Shown here: piece by piece, positions 53,124 to 62,320 of the stretch
Numbering within the stretch: the first letter of the stretch is position 1
How the letters are laid out: each line of letters starts with the position of its first letter
Assembly: GCA_965238305.1 (NCBI GenBank)
Contig: CBDEHK010000001.1
Location: 2,976,001 to 3,040,000, forward strand
DNA length: 64,000 nucleotides
Direction of reading: 5' to 3'
DNA from: CBDCGJ01 sp965238305
GTDB taxonomy: Bacteria > Pseudomonadota > Alphaproteobacteria > GCA-2731375
Program-made: the position numbers and the translations under genes
Notes under the pieces: generated by a model
What the model was told of the DNA's origin: nothing
The model's input: only the letters and a program-made list of their open reading frames with translations
Databases searched by the model: none

Positions 53124-55818
53124 CCCCCCGCTCCTGCTCGCTTTGTTCGATTAACTCATCAAACAATGCTGCCGGCATTGGCTGGCCAAAATAGTAGCCT
53201 TGGATAATGTCGCAGTCGATAGCCTGGATCAGATCCAGCTGTTCCTTTGTTTCGACGCCTTCGGCAACAACTTTCAACGACAAACTATGTGCCATTGCGA
53301 CGATCGCCTTGATCAAGGCGCGGTCGTCTGCATCCGTAACAATGTCGCGAACGAAGGAGGAATCAATTTTCAGAGTGTCAAATGGATACCGCTTCAAATA
53401 ACTGAGCGAAGAATATCCAGTACCAAAATCGTCTATGGATATCGAAATTCCGGTTGCCTTGAGGAGTTTGAGAGCGACAAGGGCCTTGGCTTCATCCTCA
53501 AGTAACAGACTTTCGGTTACTTCTAGTTCCAAGGCGTCGGCGGGAAGCTCGTGACGAGCCAAAATTCCCATAACTTGGTCAACAAATCCTTCGTCCAGAA
53601 ACTGGCGCGTAGATACGTTGACGGCAACAAATCGCGGCCCTCGACCGGCATCGCGCCAACGTTTTATCCACAAACACGCCTGCTCCAACACCCAATATCC
53701 AATCGGTACGATCAGACCAGTATCTTCGGCTAAAGGTATAAAGCGATAGGGCGAAATAGTTCCCAACTCATCGCTGTTCCAACGTAAGAGCGCTTCGGCA
53801 CCGGTAATCCGTCCCTCTTTACCGTCCACCAATGGCTGAAAATGTATACTGAGCTCGTCTTTCGAGAGCGCATGACGCAAGCGGTTTTCAAGTTTGATGC
53901 GCTCCTGTATTTGCTCGTTCATATCTTCCGTGAAAAAATGGAACTTGTTGCGCCCGGCTTGTTTTGCTTCATACATCGCGGTATCAGCATTCCGCATTAG
54001 GAAAACGGGATCAGTGCCGTCATTGGGGAAAATCGACACACCTAAGCTTGCCGTTGTGTAAACTTCGCGATCATCAATGACAAAGGGTTCATGAAACGAG
54101 TCTACGATCCGTCTGGCCAGCAGCTCCGCATCATTTATCTGATGCAAATCGGGCAATATTGCGGCGAATTCATCGCCACCCAACCGCGCTATCGTGTCAC
54201 CGTCGCGGGCACAGGCTTGCAAGCGCCTCGCCGCAACCTTCAATAATCGATCACCGGCATTGTGTCCCATCAGATCGTTAACTTTTTTAAAACCATCGAG
54301 ATCGATAAAAATAATGGCCACCAAACCGCGTTGGCGCCGGGCTCTCGATATTGCGCTGGTTAGCCGGTCCAGGGCCAGTAATCGGTTTGGCAGATCGGTC
54401 AGGTGATCGTAATGCGCTTGATGCAGCAGCCGTTCTTCATAACCCTTGCGGACTGAAATATCTTGAGCGGCAAGCATATAGTGGGTGATATCGCTGCCAA
54501 TCGTTCTAATTGGCGAAATAACGATATGTTCCCAATATCTCTCACTATTATGGCGAACGGAATTGACCTCGCCTTCCCATATTTCACCATTCCGCAGCGT
54601 TTCCCACAATTCGGCAAACTGCGCCGAGGAAAGCTGCGCCAATTTGCTATCCCGCAAATTGGTACCAATGATTTCGTCCTTGGTAAATCCGGAGCTTTCT
54701 TGATAATTTGCGTTTGCGTATTCGATTTCGCCCGCCGAGTTCGTGATCAATACGGCGACGGGACTTTGTTCGATTGCTTGTGTGAGGCGGTAACTATCAG
54801 CCTCCGCAATTTTGCGCTGCGTGATGTCGACAACCGTGTGTTGGATCGCTTTTTCATCCCCCCACTGCACCATACTGGGCAGGCAATCTAACCAAATAGG
54901 CAAGCCGTTCGGGCGGATCGCCATAATTTCATAATGTTCAGGGGACCGTTCTTTGCGAAGCAAAGAATTGTCGATAGTTTCGATTTCTGACCTACTCGAC
55001 TCGGCGTATAACGACAAAATGTTTGGCGATGCAACGATATCTTCAACACTGCGGTAACCTAGAATATCGGCGAAGGATTGATTGCAGAATAGTGGTTGAT
55101 GATTTTTATGTATCAATATTCCCTGGATTGAACCTTCGACAAGTCCGCGGAAGCGTTCTTCCAAACGCAATTGCGCCAAAAATTCTCTCCGTAGATAGAC
55201 TTCTCTCGACGCGCCGATGAAACCTCCGATAAGCAGGATAAAAGCTACATTCGAAAAATCGCCGTTGAGGAAATGCTCGGTATCGATGTCCGAAAACTGC
55301 AAGACGCCCAACAGGTAGACCAAAACGACACCAGTGGATATGATTGAAGCAGCGATAAAACGTAGCGTCGATACAGCAAACAGGAATATTATCGCCAGTG
55401 TTACGTTTGAAAGGCCGGTTGATGAGGAAAGACCGTATCCTTTTTCATTATCTAACAGCACCAAGATCGCCATCATCGCAAACCACATGCCTGCCAGAAC
55501 GACGCTCGTATAAATTTGCGAATATCGAGCTAACGACTGTTTGAAAGTTAGAGCGACGCCAATGAGGCCTAGGGGCAATATCACTGCCAAACGGATAAAA
55601 ATCGTGATATGGCCATATTCCGGCGCGATCAACAGGTCCTGCGGTAGGTACAAAACACCCATCACCGCGGCCAAAATAAACGCAATACGCAATTGCCGCA
55701 ATGTGCTCAGAGGATAGGAACGCTGAAAAGCGTCCTCGATCTCCTGATCGCCAAAGCGAATCTTCGTCTTGATCAACGCTTTTTTAATATCGGGGCCCCT
55801 ATACTTTGAACGTTTCAA
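53113..55818 (-). CDS. Membrane PAS-PAS-GGDEF-EAL cyclic-di-GMP protein
   Basis: A 901-residue protein with about six N-terminal transmembrane helices (about 40-205), PAS domain 1 (about 240-340), PAS domain 2 (about 345-465), GGDEF with intact ARLGGDEFAAI near 546, and EAL with GAEALLRW near 673, ELEVTESLLLED and DDFGTGYSSLSYLKRYPFDTLKID. Both catalytic motifs are complete, so it may both make and break c-di-GMP. It begins at a TTG, and no better start was found. It is divergent from the PaaK-like/PilZ/acyltransferase genes across 162 bp, which suggests a functional link to the PilZ protein. Confidence 0.93.
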   Translation of the reverse strand: MKRSKYRGPDIKKALIKTKIRFGDQEIEDAFQRSYPLSTLRQLRIAFILAAVMGVLYLPQDLLIAPEYGHITIFIRLAVILPLGLIGVALTFKQSLARYSQIYTSVVLAGMWFAMMAILVLLDNEKGYGLSSSTGLSNVTLAIIFLFAVSTLRFIAASIISTGVVLVYLLGVLQFSDIDTEHFLNGDFSNVAFILLIGGFIGASREVYLRREFLAQLRLEERFRGLVEGSIQGILIHKNHQPLFCNQSFADILGYRSVEDIVASPNILSLYAESSRSEIETIDNSLLRKERSPEHYEIMAIRPNGLPIWLDCLPSMVQWGDEKAIQHTVVDITQRKIAEADSYRLTQAIEQSPVAVLITNSAGEIEYANANYQESSGFTKDEIIGTNLRDSKLAQLSSAQFAELWETLRNGEIWEGEVNSVRHNSERYWEHIVISPIRTIGSDITHYMLAAQDISVRKGYEERLLHQAHYDHLTDLPNRLLALDRLTSAISRARRQRGLVAIIFIDLDGFKKVNDLMGHNAGDRLLKVAARRLQACARDGDTIARLGGDEFAAILPDLHQINDAELLARRIVDSFHEPFVIDDREVYTTASLGVSIFPNDGTDPVFLMRNADTAMYEAKQAGRNKFHFFTEDMNEQIQERIKLENRLRHALSKDELSIHFQPLVDGKEGRITGAEALLRWNSDELGTISPYRFIPLAEDTGLIVPIGYWVLEQACLWIKRWRDAGRGPRFVAVNVSTRQFLDEGFVDQVMGILARHELPADALELEVTESLLLEDEAKALVALKLLKATGISISIDDFGTGYSSLSYLKRYPFDTLKIDSSFVRDIVTDADDRALIKAIVAMAHSLSLKVVAEGVETKEQLDLIQAIDCDIIQGYYFGQPMPAALFDELIEQSEQERGVAG

Positions 55819-55980
55819 GGCCGATTCATTTAATCAGCAATCGTTGTTTCTAATATATATCCTTCATAAGAAACTTAATAACAAATACTGGTAAAACTTT
55901 AGTTAAATCCCAATCGAAACAACATGATTTGAGGTTTAAATTGCTCCACATTATGAGGCGAAAGTGAACAAATCCGACTT

Positions 55981-57492
55981 ATGCTTAGGTCTTATTCAGA
56001 GGATCAATGCCATCCCTGGCCTAATCATAATTCGGAATGTGGAGGGCAATCGGCATTGAGTAAATTTTCGGTTTGGTCGCGCCGGCTGCAGTTGCATCTG
56101 TTGTCGCGAAGCGATCCGGATAAACTATTAGCCAGCGGCGAAAGACAGTTACTGAAAGTTTTTCGTCGAGCCGCGGAAACAATACCCCTGTATCGAAACA
56201 TGTTGAACAAGAATGGCGCGACAATTCGGCAGATCAATAAATTGTCAGATTTCAAAAACCTTTGCGAGCTAACCAACAAAGAAAAAGTTTTCGATGAGCA
56301 TCACCTAAAAGACATTATCGATAGCAGTTCGACACAAAATCTAAGCACCGTATTAACAAGTTCGGGGCATGGCGGAAAATTCGCCTTCGGTGTCTCCAGT
56401 CGGGCAGAAAATAGCCACTCGGAAAGCCTCATCAGTCTTGGCCTCTCTTATCATTTCAATGTCGACCGATATTCGACGTTATTGATCAATTGCCTTGCGA
56501 TGGGAATCCAAATATCCGCCAAAAATGTCACGGTTGCGGATATAGGACCACGCGAAGATATGGCGATTGCGCTGACGGAATTCTTTAGCGATGAATACGA
56601 TCAAGTGATTTACGCAGGCGAACCCCTGTTCTTGAAGCGTTTTGCCGACCAGGCTCTTGCGTCGAGCATAAATTGGAGCAAAAAACGGGTCCATATTATT
56701 ATTGGCGGTGAAACGTTTGGGGAATCCTTTCGCGACTATTTATCCAACTGCTTTGCCATTGATCCAATGGTCGTCAACTCGGGATCTATCAAATCCTCCT
56801 TTGGGGTAGCCGAACTTGGTTTGAACATTATGTTCGAAACCGACGAGACTGTGGAATTACGCCGTCGGGCCAATACTAACCCCGGATTTTGTGTGAAGTT
56901 ATTTGGTGCCGATTATTCCGGCCATGTGCCGATGATATTTGCCTACAGTCCGCTGCGAACATATTTTGAAATACTGGATGAGAATAGCAGTAACGTAGGA
57001 AAGTTAGCAGTCTCTTTGCTCGGCAAAAGTTCGATTCCGCTGTTCCGATACCTCACCGGTGACCTTGTGAGAAATATTGACCGGGATCTGATCAGGGAGA
57101 CGCGTCTACGCGGCGGGCAGTTTGTTGATGAGCATCTGAAGTTTCCGATGATTGCCTTTTTCGGCCGCGAAGCCGACCAAATCGGGGAAGATGCCACGGT
57201 TTTGGATTTTAAAGATGCACTTTATACCGACCCTTATATCGCCCGGGAAATAAGCGGTGCAATCCGTGTTAATCGGGATCGCGACAATTTCAGCGTTGAC
57301 ATCCAACTGGCCGAAAATCGGAATTTGTCGAGTGCTGGTGCAAAAAAATTGAGCGGCCAGATGCCGGGTCACCTTAAAAACGAACAAATACGTATTTGGG
57401 CTTACGATAAGTTTCCTTATGGCGGGACCTTGGATTATCAGCGAAAATTTAACTATTTAGGTAAATCGGCTGTGAGTACGGAGGAAATGTAA
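55981..57492 (+). CDS. PaaK-like adenylate-forming protein
   Basis: A 503-residue protein resembling the phenylacetate-CoA ligase (PaaK) branch of adenylate-forming enzymes. The AMP-binding loop is SSGHGGKFAFGVSS near 127, in place of the usual SSGTTGKP, and a later GS-type segment is NSGSIKSSFGVAELG near 270. FRYLTGDLVRNID near 355 holds the expected hinge Asp. The usual C-terminal Lys motif is not clear (YGGTLDYQRKF). It could activate an unidentified acid as acyl-AMP. It leads a set with PilZ and acyltransferase genes (72 and 48 bp apart). The start is uncertain: residues 1-25 look unlike a domain and a later start is possible. Confidence 0.78.
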   Translation: MLRSYSEDQCHPWPNHNSECGGQSALSKFSVWSRRLQLHLLSRSDPDKLLASGERQLLKVFRRAAETIPLYRNMLNKNGATIRQINKLSDFKNLCELTNKEKVFDEHHLKDIIDSSSTQNLSTVLTSSGHGGKFAFGVSSRAENSHSESLISLGLSYHFNVDRYSTLLINCLAMGIQISAKNVTVADIGPREDMAIALTEFFSDEYDQVIYAGEPLFLKRFADQALASSINWSKKRVHIIIGGETFGESFRDYLSNCFAIDPMVVNSGSIKSSFGVAELGLNIMFETDETVELRRRANTNPGFCVKLFGADYSGHVPMIFAYSPLRTYFEILDENSSNVGKLAVSLLGKSSIPLFRYLTGDLVRNIDRDLIRETRLRGGQFVDEHLKFPMIAFFGREADQIGEDATVLDFKDALYTDPYIAREISGAIRVNRDRDNFSVDIQLAENRNLSSAGAKKLSGQMPGHLKNEQIRIWAYDKFPYGGTLDYQRKFNYLGKSAVSTEEM

Positions 57493-57564
57493 ACCATCCG
57501 TTAACGCATTTCGCCGATATTGATGTTAATTGGAACCTATTTCGTTGTTGAAGGAATGCGACGC

Positions 57565-57870
57565 ATGAGCATCACAAAAGTAGCGCGATTCTTTAATTTG
57601 CAAAAAGATCGCCGTTATCATCCGCGAATATATGATCGTCCTATCAAGCTGATTGTTAACGGGTTTGAATATCTGACCGATAATTGGTCGATGACCGGCT
57701 TTCAAATTTCGAATTTCCAAGATGATTTGGAACAGGGCGCACAAGTGGTCGGTCAACATCTAGAGTCGCAGTCTGCGATTACAAAATTTGTGGCTGAAGT
57801 AGTTTGGCGAACCTCGGATGATTCCGTTGGTCTTCGCTTTGTTGAACTGAATGGAATGCAGGTCGTGTAA
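57565..57870 (+). CDS. Small PilZ-domain protein
   Basis: A 101-residue protein that is almost entirely a PilZ domain, the c-di-GMP receptor fold. The binding motif RxxxR is present as RRYHPRI near 17-22 and the second motif (D/N)xSxxG as DNWSMTGFQI near 40. VAEVVWRTSDDSVGLRFVEL is the usual C-terminal strand pair. AAGGA with a 9-nt spacing supports the ATG at 57565 over the in-frame ATG at 57556. It is flanked by the PaaK-like and acyltransferase genes, so it may tell that pathway the c-di-GMP level. Confidence 0.85.
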   Translation: MSITKVARFFNLQKDRRYHPRIYDRPIKLIVNGFEYLTDNWSMTGFQISNFQDDLEQGAQVVGQHLESQSAITKFVAEVVWRTSDDSVGLRFVELNGMQVV

Positions 57871-57918
57871 CCTCACGATAGGCGGTCGCCGGTATCCAAT
57901 CGACAACATTCGGGTGAA

Positions 57919-58716
57919 ATGTATATGGCCACACTAGCAAATTACAAAGATCAAGTTGGTCAATCAGACCCTTCACTAGATGCTTATTTTGAAAGTTTTC
58001 GGGTTGAAGATGCGTTGCTTATCGACGCCTGCCAATCATTGCGTTATCAGGTTTACTGTTTGGAACGTTGTTTCCTTGATCCACAGCATTACCCGGACGC
58101 TAAAGAGGTAGACAATTACGATCCCCAGGCATGGCATTTTGCCACTTTGTCAAAAACAACAAAGGAGATTGCCGGAACCGTCCGTATCGTTCCATTTATT
58201 CGCGATATTGGTTTACCGCTGACCCAGCATTGCCAGATGGTTCGGGAACTGGATCCGCGCACCACAGCAAGGGAATTTGGTGGCCAAGACAAGATAGCCG
58301 AGATATCGCGCCTGGCGATTAGTCGGAACTTCCGCCGCCGGCAGTTTGACGACATTTATGGCGATTCCCATCAGCCAATACCAAACGGCGCAATGCAACG
58401 CCTTGAACGCCGCGCGACGCCCAGACCGTTGATCGTATTGGGTCTTTACGCCGCCTATTACCGCGAATGCAAAATTCAAGGCATCACGCGTTGGTATGCG
58501 GCAATGGATCCGGCGCTCGTCAGGCTGTTGGCCAGGTTTGGCATTCACCTTACGCGCATTGGACCGGACAGTGACTATTACGGCAAGGTTGCCCCATACT
58601 CCGCCAAGATTGAGCAAATGGAACAAGCTTTATTTCACGATAATCCGAGTTTGCTGCGTGAATTTGCTGAAGGATTATCACCAAATTTAAGACCGCCACA
58701 GTTAAGCGGCAGCTAA
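57919..58716 (+). CDS. N-acyltransferase, exosortase-associated/FeeM type (LuxI-like fold)
   Basis: A 265-residue GNAT-fold acyltransferase resembling the PEP-CTERM/exosortase-associated group (TIGR03694), kin to N-acyl amino acid synthase FeeM and to LuxI. Diagnostic segments are LRYQVYCLERCFL near 40, VDNYDPQAWHF, GTVRIVPF, EISRLAISRNFRRR near 133 and LGLYAAYYRECKIQGITRWYAAM, then ALVRLLARFGIHLTRIGP. No exosortase or PEP-CTERM protein is in the window. It probably transfers an acyl chain from acyl-ACP to an amine. It follows the PilZ gene by 48 bp and its 3' end overlaps the convergent valS by 15 bp. The product is unknown. Confidence 0.85.
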   Translation: MYMATLANYKDQVGQSDPSLDAYFESFRVEDALLIDACQSLRYQVYCLERCFLDPQHYPDAKEVDNYDPQAWHFATLSKTTKEIAGTVRIVPFIRDIGLPLTQHCQMVRELDPRTTAREFGGQDKIAEISRLAISRNFRRRQFDDIYGDSHQPIPNGAMQRLERRATPRPLIVLGLYAAYYRECKIQGITRWYAAMDPALVRLLARFGIHLTRIGPDSDYYGKVAPYSAKIEQMEQALFHDNPSLLREFAEGLSPNLRPPQLSGS

Positions 58717-61356
58717 TCGGGCTAACGCTTCTTTCAGTTTCTCGCGCATCTGATCGGCTTCACCACGGCGTTCCCTTGCCGTCGCAACAACGTCCGCAGG
58801 GGCATTGGCGGTGAATTTCTCATTGGTCAGCTTTTGATCCAGGCGGTCGACATCTTGCGATGCCTTATCGATTTCGCGGTTGAGCCGATCCTTTTCTTCC
58901 TCAATGTCGATGACATCGGATAATGGCAGCACAATGGTCGCTTCGTCGATAACTGATTGAACGGAACCAGCCGGAATACCACCATCCAAGCGTTCGGCAC
59001 CCGACAACCGGGCCAATCGCATGATAACGTCACGATGGTGTTGCAGCCGTGCGGCTGTTTCATCGTCCGCGCCTTTAAGCAGGAGCTGGATTTTCGCACC
59101 AGCAGGAATATTCATTTCGGTCCGGACCGAGCGAATTTCCGATATCAGGCGAATAACCCAATTCATTTCTGTTGCGGCACTGTCGGATGTCAACTTGTCA
59201 TCATACGTCGGCCAGGCGCTATTAATGAGCGGTATATTTTTTTGATAGTCCAGGCGTGCCCAAAGTTCTTCTGTCACAAAGGGCATAAAAGGATGCATCA
59301 TCCGTAAAATCTGTTCTATTGCCCAAGCTGCGGTTGCTTGCGTTTCCGATTTAGCCGGACTGTCGTTGTCGTCTTGTAGATAAGGTTTCGCCAGCTCCAC
59401 ATACCAATCACAGAACGTACCCCAAACAAAATGATAGACGTCATTGGCCGCTTCGTTGAATTTATAGCTTTCAAGGCCGTTCTCGATCTGTTCAACCGCA
59501 TTCTTCACAGCACCGACAATCCATCGATTGACGCTTTGTTCGACGCTTGAAGGGTCGAAATTTTCTTGTGGCGTGCAGCCGTTCATTTCGCAAAATCGTG
59601 CCGCATTCCATAACTTAGTACCAAAATTCCGGTAACCTTCAACGCGAGATTCAGAAAGTTTGACGTCACGCCCCATCGCCGCTTGCGATGTCAAGGTGAA
59701 ACGTAGGGCATCTGCACCATACTTATCGATAAGTTCCAAAGGATCGATGACGTTACCCTTGGATTTAGACATTTTCTGTCCTTTGGCGTCGCGCACCAAG
59801 GCATGGACGTAAACAGTTTCAAAAGGAATTTCATCCATGAAATGCAGTCCCATCATCATCATTCGGGCAACCCAGAAGAAAATGATGTCAAATCCTGTCA
59901 CCAACAAGGAAGTCGGGTAATATCGTGCAAGTTCCGGCGTCTGATCCGGCCAGCCAAGGGTCGAAAACGGCCACAGTGCCGAAGAGAACCAAGTATCTAA
60001 AACGTCTTCATCACGGGTCAGCGTAGCAGTTTTGCCGTAATGTTTGGATGCGAGTTCCAATGCTTCGGATTCCGTTTCGGCAACAAAAACCTCTCCATCT
60101 TCGCCATACCAGGCTGGAATCTGATGGCCCCACCAGAGTTGGCGGGAGATGCACCAGGGTTGAATATTTCGCATCCACTCAAAATAGGTTTTTTCCCACA
60201 TTGCTGGGACGAACTTTGTACGACCTTGCTCCACCGCCTCAATCGCCGGTATTGCAAGGGTTTTTGCGTCCGCATACCATTGTTCGGTCAGCCAGGGTTC
60301 AATCGGCACGCCGCCGCGGTCACCGTAAGGAACCATATGGGTGTGATCGTCAATTTGCGCCAACAGGCCCAGTGCCTCTATATCGGCAACAACGCGGTCG
60401 CGGGCTTCAAATCGATCCAGACCACGATAAGCTTCCGGTGCGTTTTCATTGATACAAGCAACCTTGTCGAAAATGTTGATCATTTCCAAATCGTGCCGGC
60501 GCCCGACTTCAAAGTCGTTAAAATCATGGGCTGGGGTAATCTTCACAGCGCCTGATCCTTGTTCCGGATCGGTATAATCATCCGCAACGATAACGAGACG
60601 TCGACCGACCAGGGGCAAGATCGCGTGTTTGCCGAGCAAATGTTTATATCGTTCGTCGTCGGGATGAACGGCAACCGCGGTATCACCAAGCATGGTTTCC
60701 GGCCGGGTGGTCGCGACCGTGATATATCGCCCCTCTTCCCCTTCGATCGGGTACTTGAAATGCCAGAGATGACCCTGAATTTCTTTCTGCTCAACCTCCA
60801 GGTCCGAAATCGCCGTTTTCAGTTTCGGGTCCCAGTTCACCAGGCGCATATCTTTGTAAATAAGATTATCGCGGTAGAGAGATACGAAAACTTTTCGCAC
60901 TGCCTTGGATAAACCATCGTCCATCGTGAAGCGTTCGCGCGACCAGTCGCAGGAAGCGCCGAGGCGGCGTAGCTGTCCAGTGATGGTGCCACCGGATTCT
61001 TCCTTCCATTTCCATACCGTATCGATAAAACCTTCGCGGCCCATGCCCTCCCGACTTTCGCCTTTGCTTTCCAGTTGGCGCTCGACAACCATTTGTGTCG
61101 CAATGCCAGCATGGTCGGTACCGGGCTGCCATAAGGTGTCGTTGCCGCGCATCCGTGCCCACCGTATCATGATGTCCTGCAGGGTATTGTTGAGCGCATG
61201 CCCCATATGTAGACTACCGGTGACATTCGGCGGCGGGATCACGATCGTATAGGGCTTCGCATCGGCTGCTCCACCGCAGCTAAAAGCGCCGGTCGCTTCC
61301 CACATTTCGTAAATTCGGCCCTCAATCTCTTGGGGCTGATAATGTTTGTCCAACAT
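58702..61356 (-). CDS. valS: Valyl-tRNA synthetase
   Basis: An 884-residue class I synthetase. HIGH is represented by NVTGSLHMGHALNNTLQD near 43, the editing domain spans the middle (TRPETMLGDTAVAVHPDDERY), and KMSKS is QKMSKSKGNVIDP near 526. An anticodon-binding helical domain and the C-terminal coiled coil (DRLNREIDKASQDVDRLDQKL) follow. The ATG at 61356 has GGA upstream. Its 3' end overlaps the acyltransferase gene by 15 bp. Adjacent to popZ, tolC and pcm as in Rhodospirillales. Confidence 0.98.
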   Translation of the reverse strand: MLDKHYQPQEIEGRIYEMWEATGAFSCGGAADAKPYTIVIPPPNVTGSLHMGHALNNTLQDIMIRWARMRGNDTLWQPGTDHAGIATQMVVERQLESKGESREGMGREGFIDTVWKWKEESGGTITGQLRRLGASCDWSRERFTMDDGLSKAVRKVFVSLYRDNLIYKDMRLVNWDPKLKTAISDLEVEQKEIQGHLWHFKYPIEGEEGRYITVATTRPETMLGDTAVAVHPDDERYKHLLGKHAILPLVGRRLVIVADDYTDPEQGSGAVKITPAHDFNDFEVGRRHDLEMINIFDKVACINENAPEAYRGLDRFEARDRVVADIEALGLLAQIDDHTHMVPYGDRGGVPIEPWLTEQWYADAKTLAIPAIEAVEQGRTKFVPAMWEKTYFEWMRNIQPWCISRQLWWGHQIPAWYGEDGEVFVAETESEALELASKHYGKTATLTRDEDVLDTWFSSALWPFSTLGWPDQTPELARYYPTSLLVTGFDIIFFWVARMMMMGLHFMDEIPFETVYVHALVRDAKGQKMSKSKGNVIDPLELIDKYGADALRFTLTSQAAMGRDVKLSESRVEGYRNFGTKLWNAARFCEMNGCTPQENFDPSSVEQSVNRWIVGAVKNAVEQIENGLESYKFNEAANDVYHFVWGTFCDWYVELAKPYLQDDNDSPAKSETQATAAWAIEQILRMMHPFMPFVTEELWARLDYQKNIPLINSAWPTYDDKLTSDSAATEMNWVIRLISEIRSVRTEMNIPAGAKIQLLLKGADDETAARLQHHRDVIMRLARLSGAERLDGGIPAGSVQSVIDEATIVLPLSDVIDIEEEKDRLNREIDKASQDVDRLDQKLTNEKFTANAPADVVATARERRGEADQMREKLKEALARLAAA

Positions 61357-61505
61357 AGTAATGTTCCATCTCAATTACCAACCGCTACACCGGGTTAAGC
61401 CGTCGCAGACACATCAGTATAATTCAATCGTGATAGGTGAATATTTCGCGCAGGTAAAGTCTGGTGCTGGGAATTTGACAGTTACAAAAGCCATATCCAG
61501 GTGGT

Positions 61506-62192
61506 TTATTTTTTTTCGACCTGCCCTGCAAGCTTGTTGATTTCCCGTTCTACCAAACGTTCGACCAATGGAGGCAGGTTGTCATCCAACCATTCCTTCA
61601 GCATTGGTCTCAGCAGCTCCTTGACGATATCTTCTAATGTTTTGTTTCCAGCCCCAATGGGGACACCGTGCGATGCGGCAACAGCGCCAGCTAAACTGGC
61701 AAACGAACCGGTGGTCTCGACGGCGGGTTGATTGGATATCAATTCCAAATTTACCGGTTCCGCTGGTTCGGCCGACGATACGGCTTCCGGTTCGGGTTCA
61801 GGGGCCGTTTCATTCGTATCCGCGATTTCAAATTCGTCCATGGCCGGCGCCGCTTCCTCAAGCGCATCTGTCGAGGTATCGTCTACATCGTCGCTTAATT
61901 CTGAGATATCGGTTACTGAACCGTCGTCATTGACCATGTCAGTGAGTTCCAAAACATCTTCTTCAATTTCGTCGACGGCGTCCGGTGTTTCCTCGAATGC
62001 ACTTGGTTCCGGCGTAAAATCACCCAACACATCATCAAGCTCGTCTTCGGTACTATCGTCAACGGGTTCAGCTTCGACAGCATCTTCAACGCTATCCTCC
62101 TCGACGTCGCCATCGGAAATGATTTTGCGAATCGACGCAAGAATCTCTTCCATGGTTGGCTCTTGCTCGCCGTCTTGTGCTTCTTCTGCCAT
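61506..62192 (-). CDS. popZ: Polar organizing protein PopZ (DUF2497)
   Basis: A 228-residue protein of the PopZ/DUF2497 family. The short N-terminal helix EPTMEEILASIRKIISDGD is the conserved client-binding region. A long acidic, Asp/Glu/Ser-rich disordered middle follows (about 28-150), then a C-terminal oligomerisation domain (TLEDIVKELLRPMLKEWLDDNLPPLVERLVEREI). PopZ forms the polar hub that anchors the chromosome origin via ParB in Caulobacter. It lies upstream of valS on the same strand and downstream of tolC. Confidence 0.94.
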   Translation of the reverse strand: MAEEAQDGEQEPTMEEILASIRKIISDGDVEEDSVEDAVEAEPVDDSTEDELDDVLGDFTPEPSAFEETPDAVDEIEEDVLELTDMVNDDGSVTDISELSDDVDDTSTDALEEAAPAMDEFEIADTNETAPEPEPEAVSSAEPAEPVNLELISNQPAVETTGSFASLAGAVAASHGVPIGAGNKTLEDIVKELLRPMLKEWLDDNLPPLVERLVEREINKLAGQVEKK

Positions 62193-62202
62193 TTGTGCAG
62201 CC

Positions 62203-62217
62203 TTAAAAATACCTTAA
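62203..62217. promoter_or_regulatory. Possible CtrA-type box upstream of popZ
   Basis: TTAA - 7 nt - TTAA lies 11-25 bp before the popZ start, matching the CtrA full-site core TTAA-N7-TTAA (the final C of TTAAC is G here). It overlaps the ribosome-binding region, which is an odd place for an activator and would suit repression. In AT-rich DNA this could be coincidence; another copy of the core lies at 2419-2433. Confidence 0.25.
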
Positions 62218-62320
62218 GAATCAACAATCTATATAGATTTTGTCGAATTCTTCAAGATATTCTCCACTAATTACCAACATACTACGGATTGCGCCGTTTG
62301 GTATCATACTTAGTTTGCCA

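Noticed and set aside
57919..58716. Acyltransferase as a classical LuxI homoserine-lactone synthase
   Set aside because: Length, the long C-terminal part and motifs fit the exosortase-associated/FeeM group better, and no luxR gene is adjacent.
61732..62217. Long serine-rich open frame opposite popZ
   Set aside because: The low-complexity Ser/Thr product is the antisense image of the acidic Asp/Glu-rich PopZ middle. The popZ frame has clear conserved ends.
62226..62239. Palindrome AATCTATATAGATT upstream of popZ as a terminator
   Set aside because: It is short and AT-only, so the stem is too weak. It could be a promoter element but nothing supports that.
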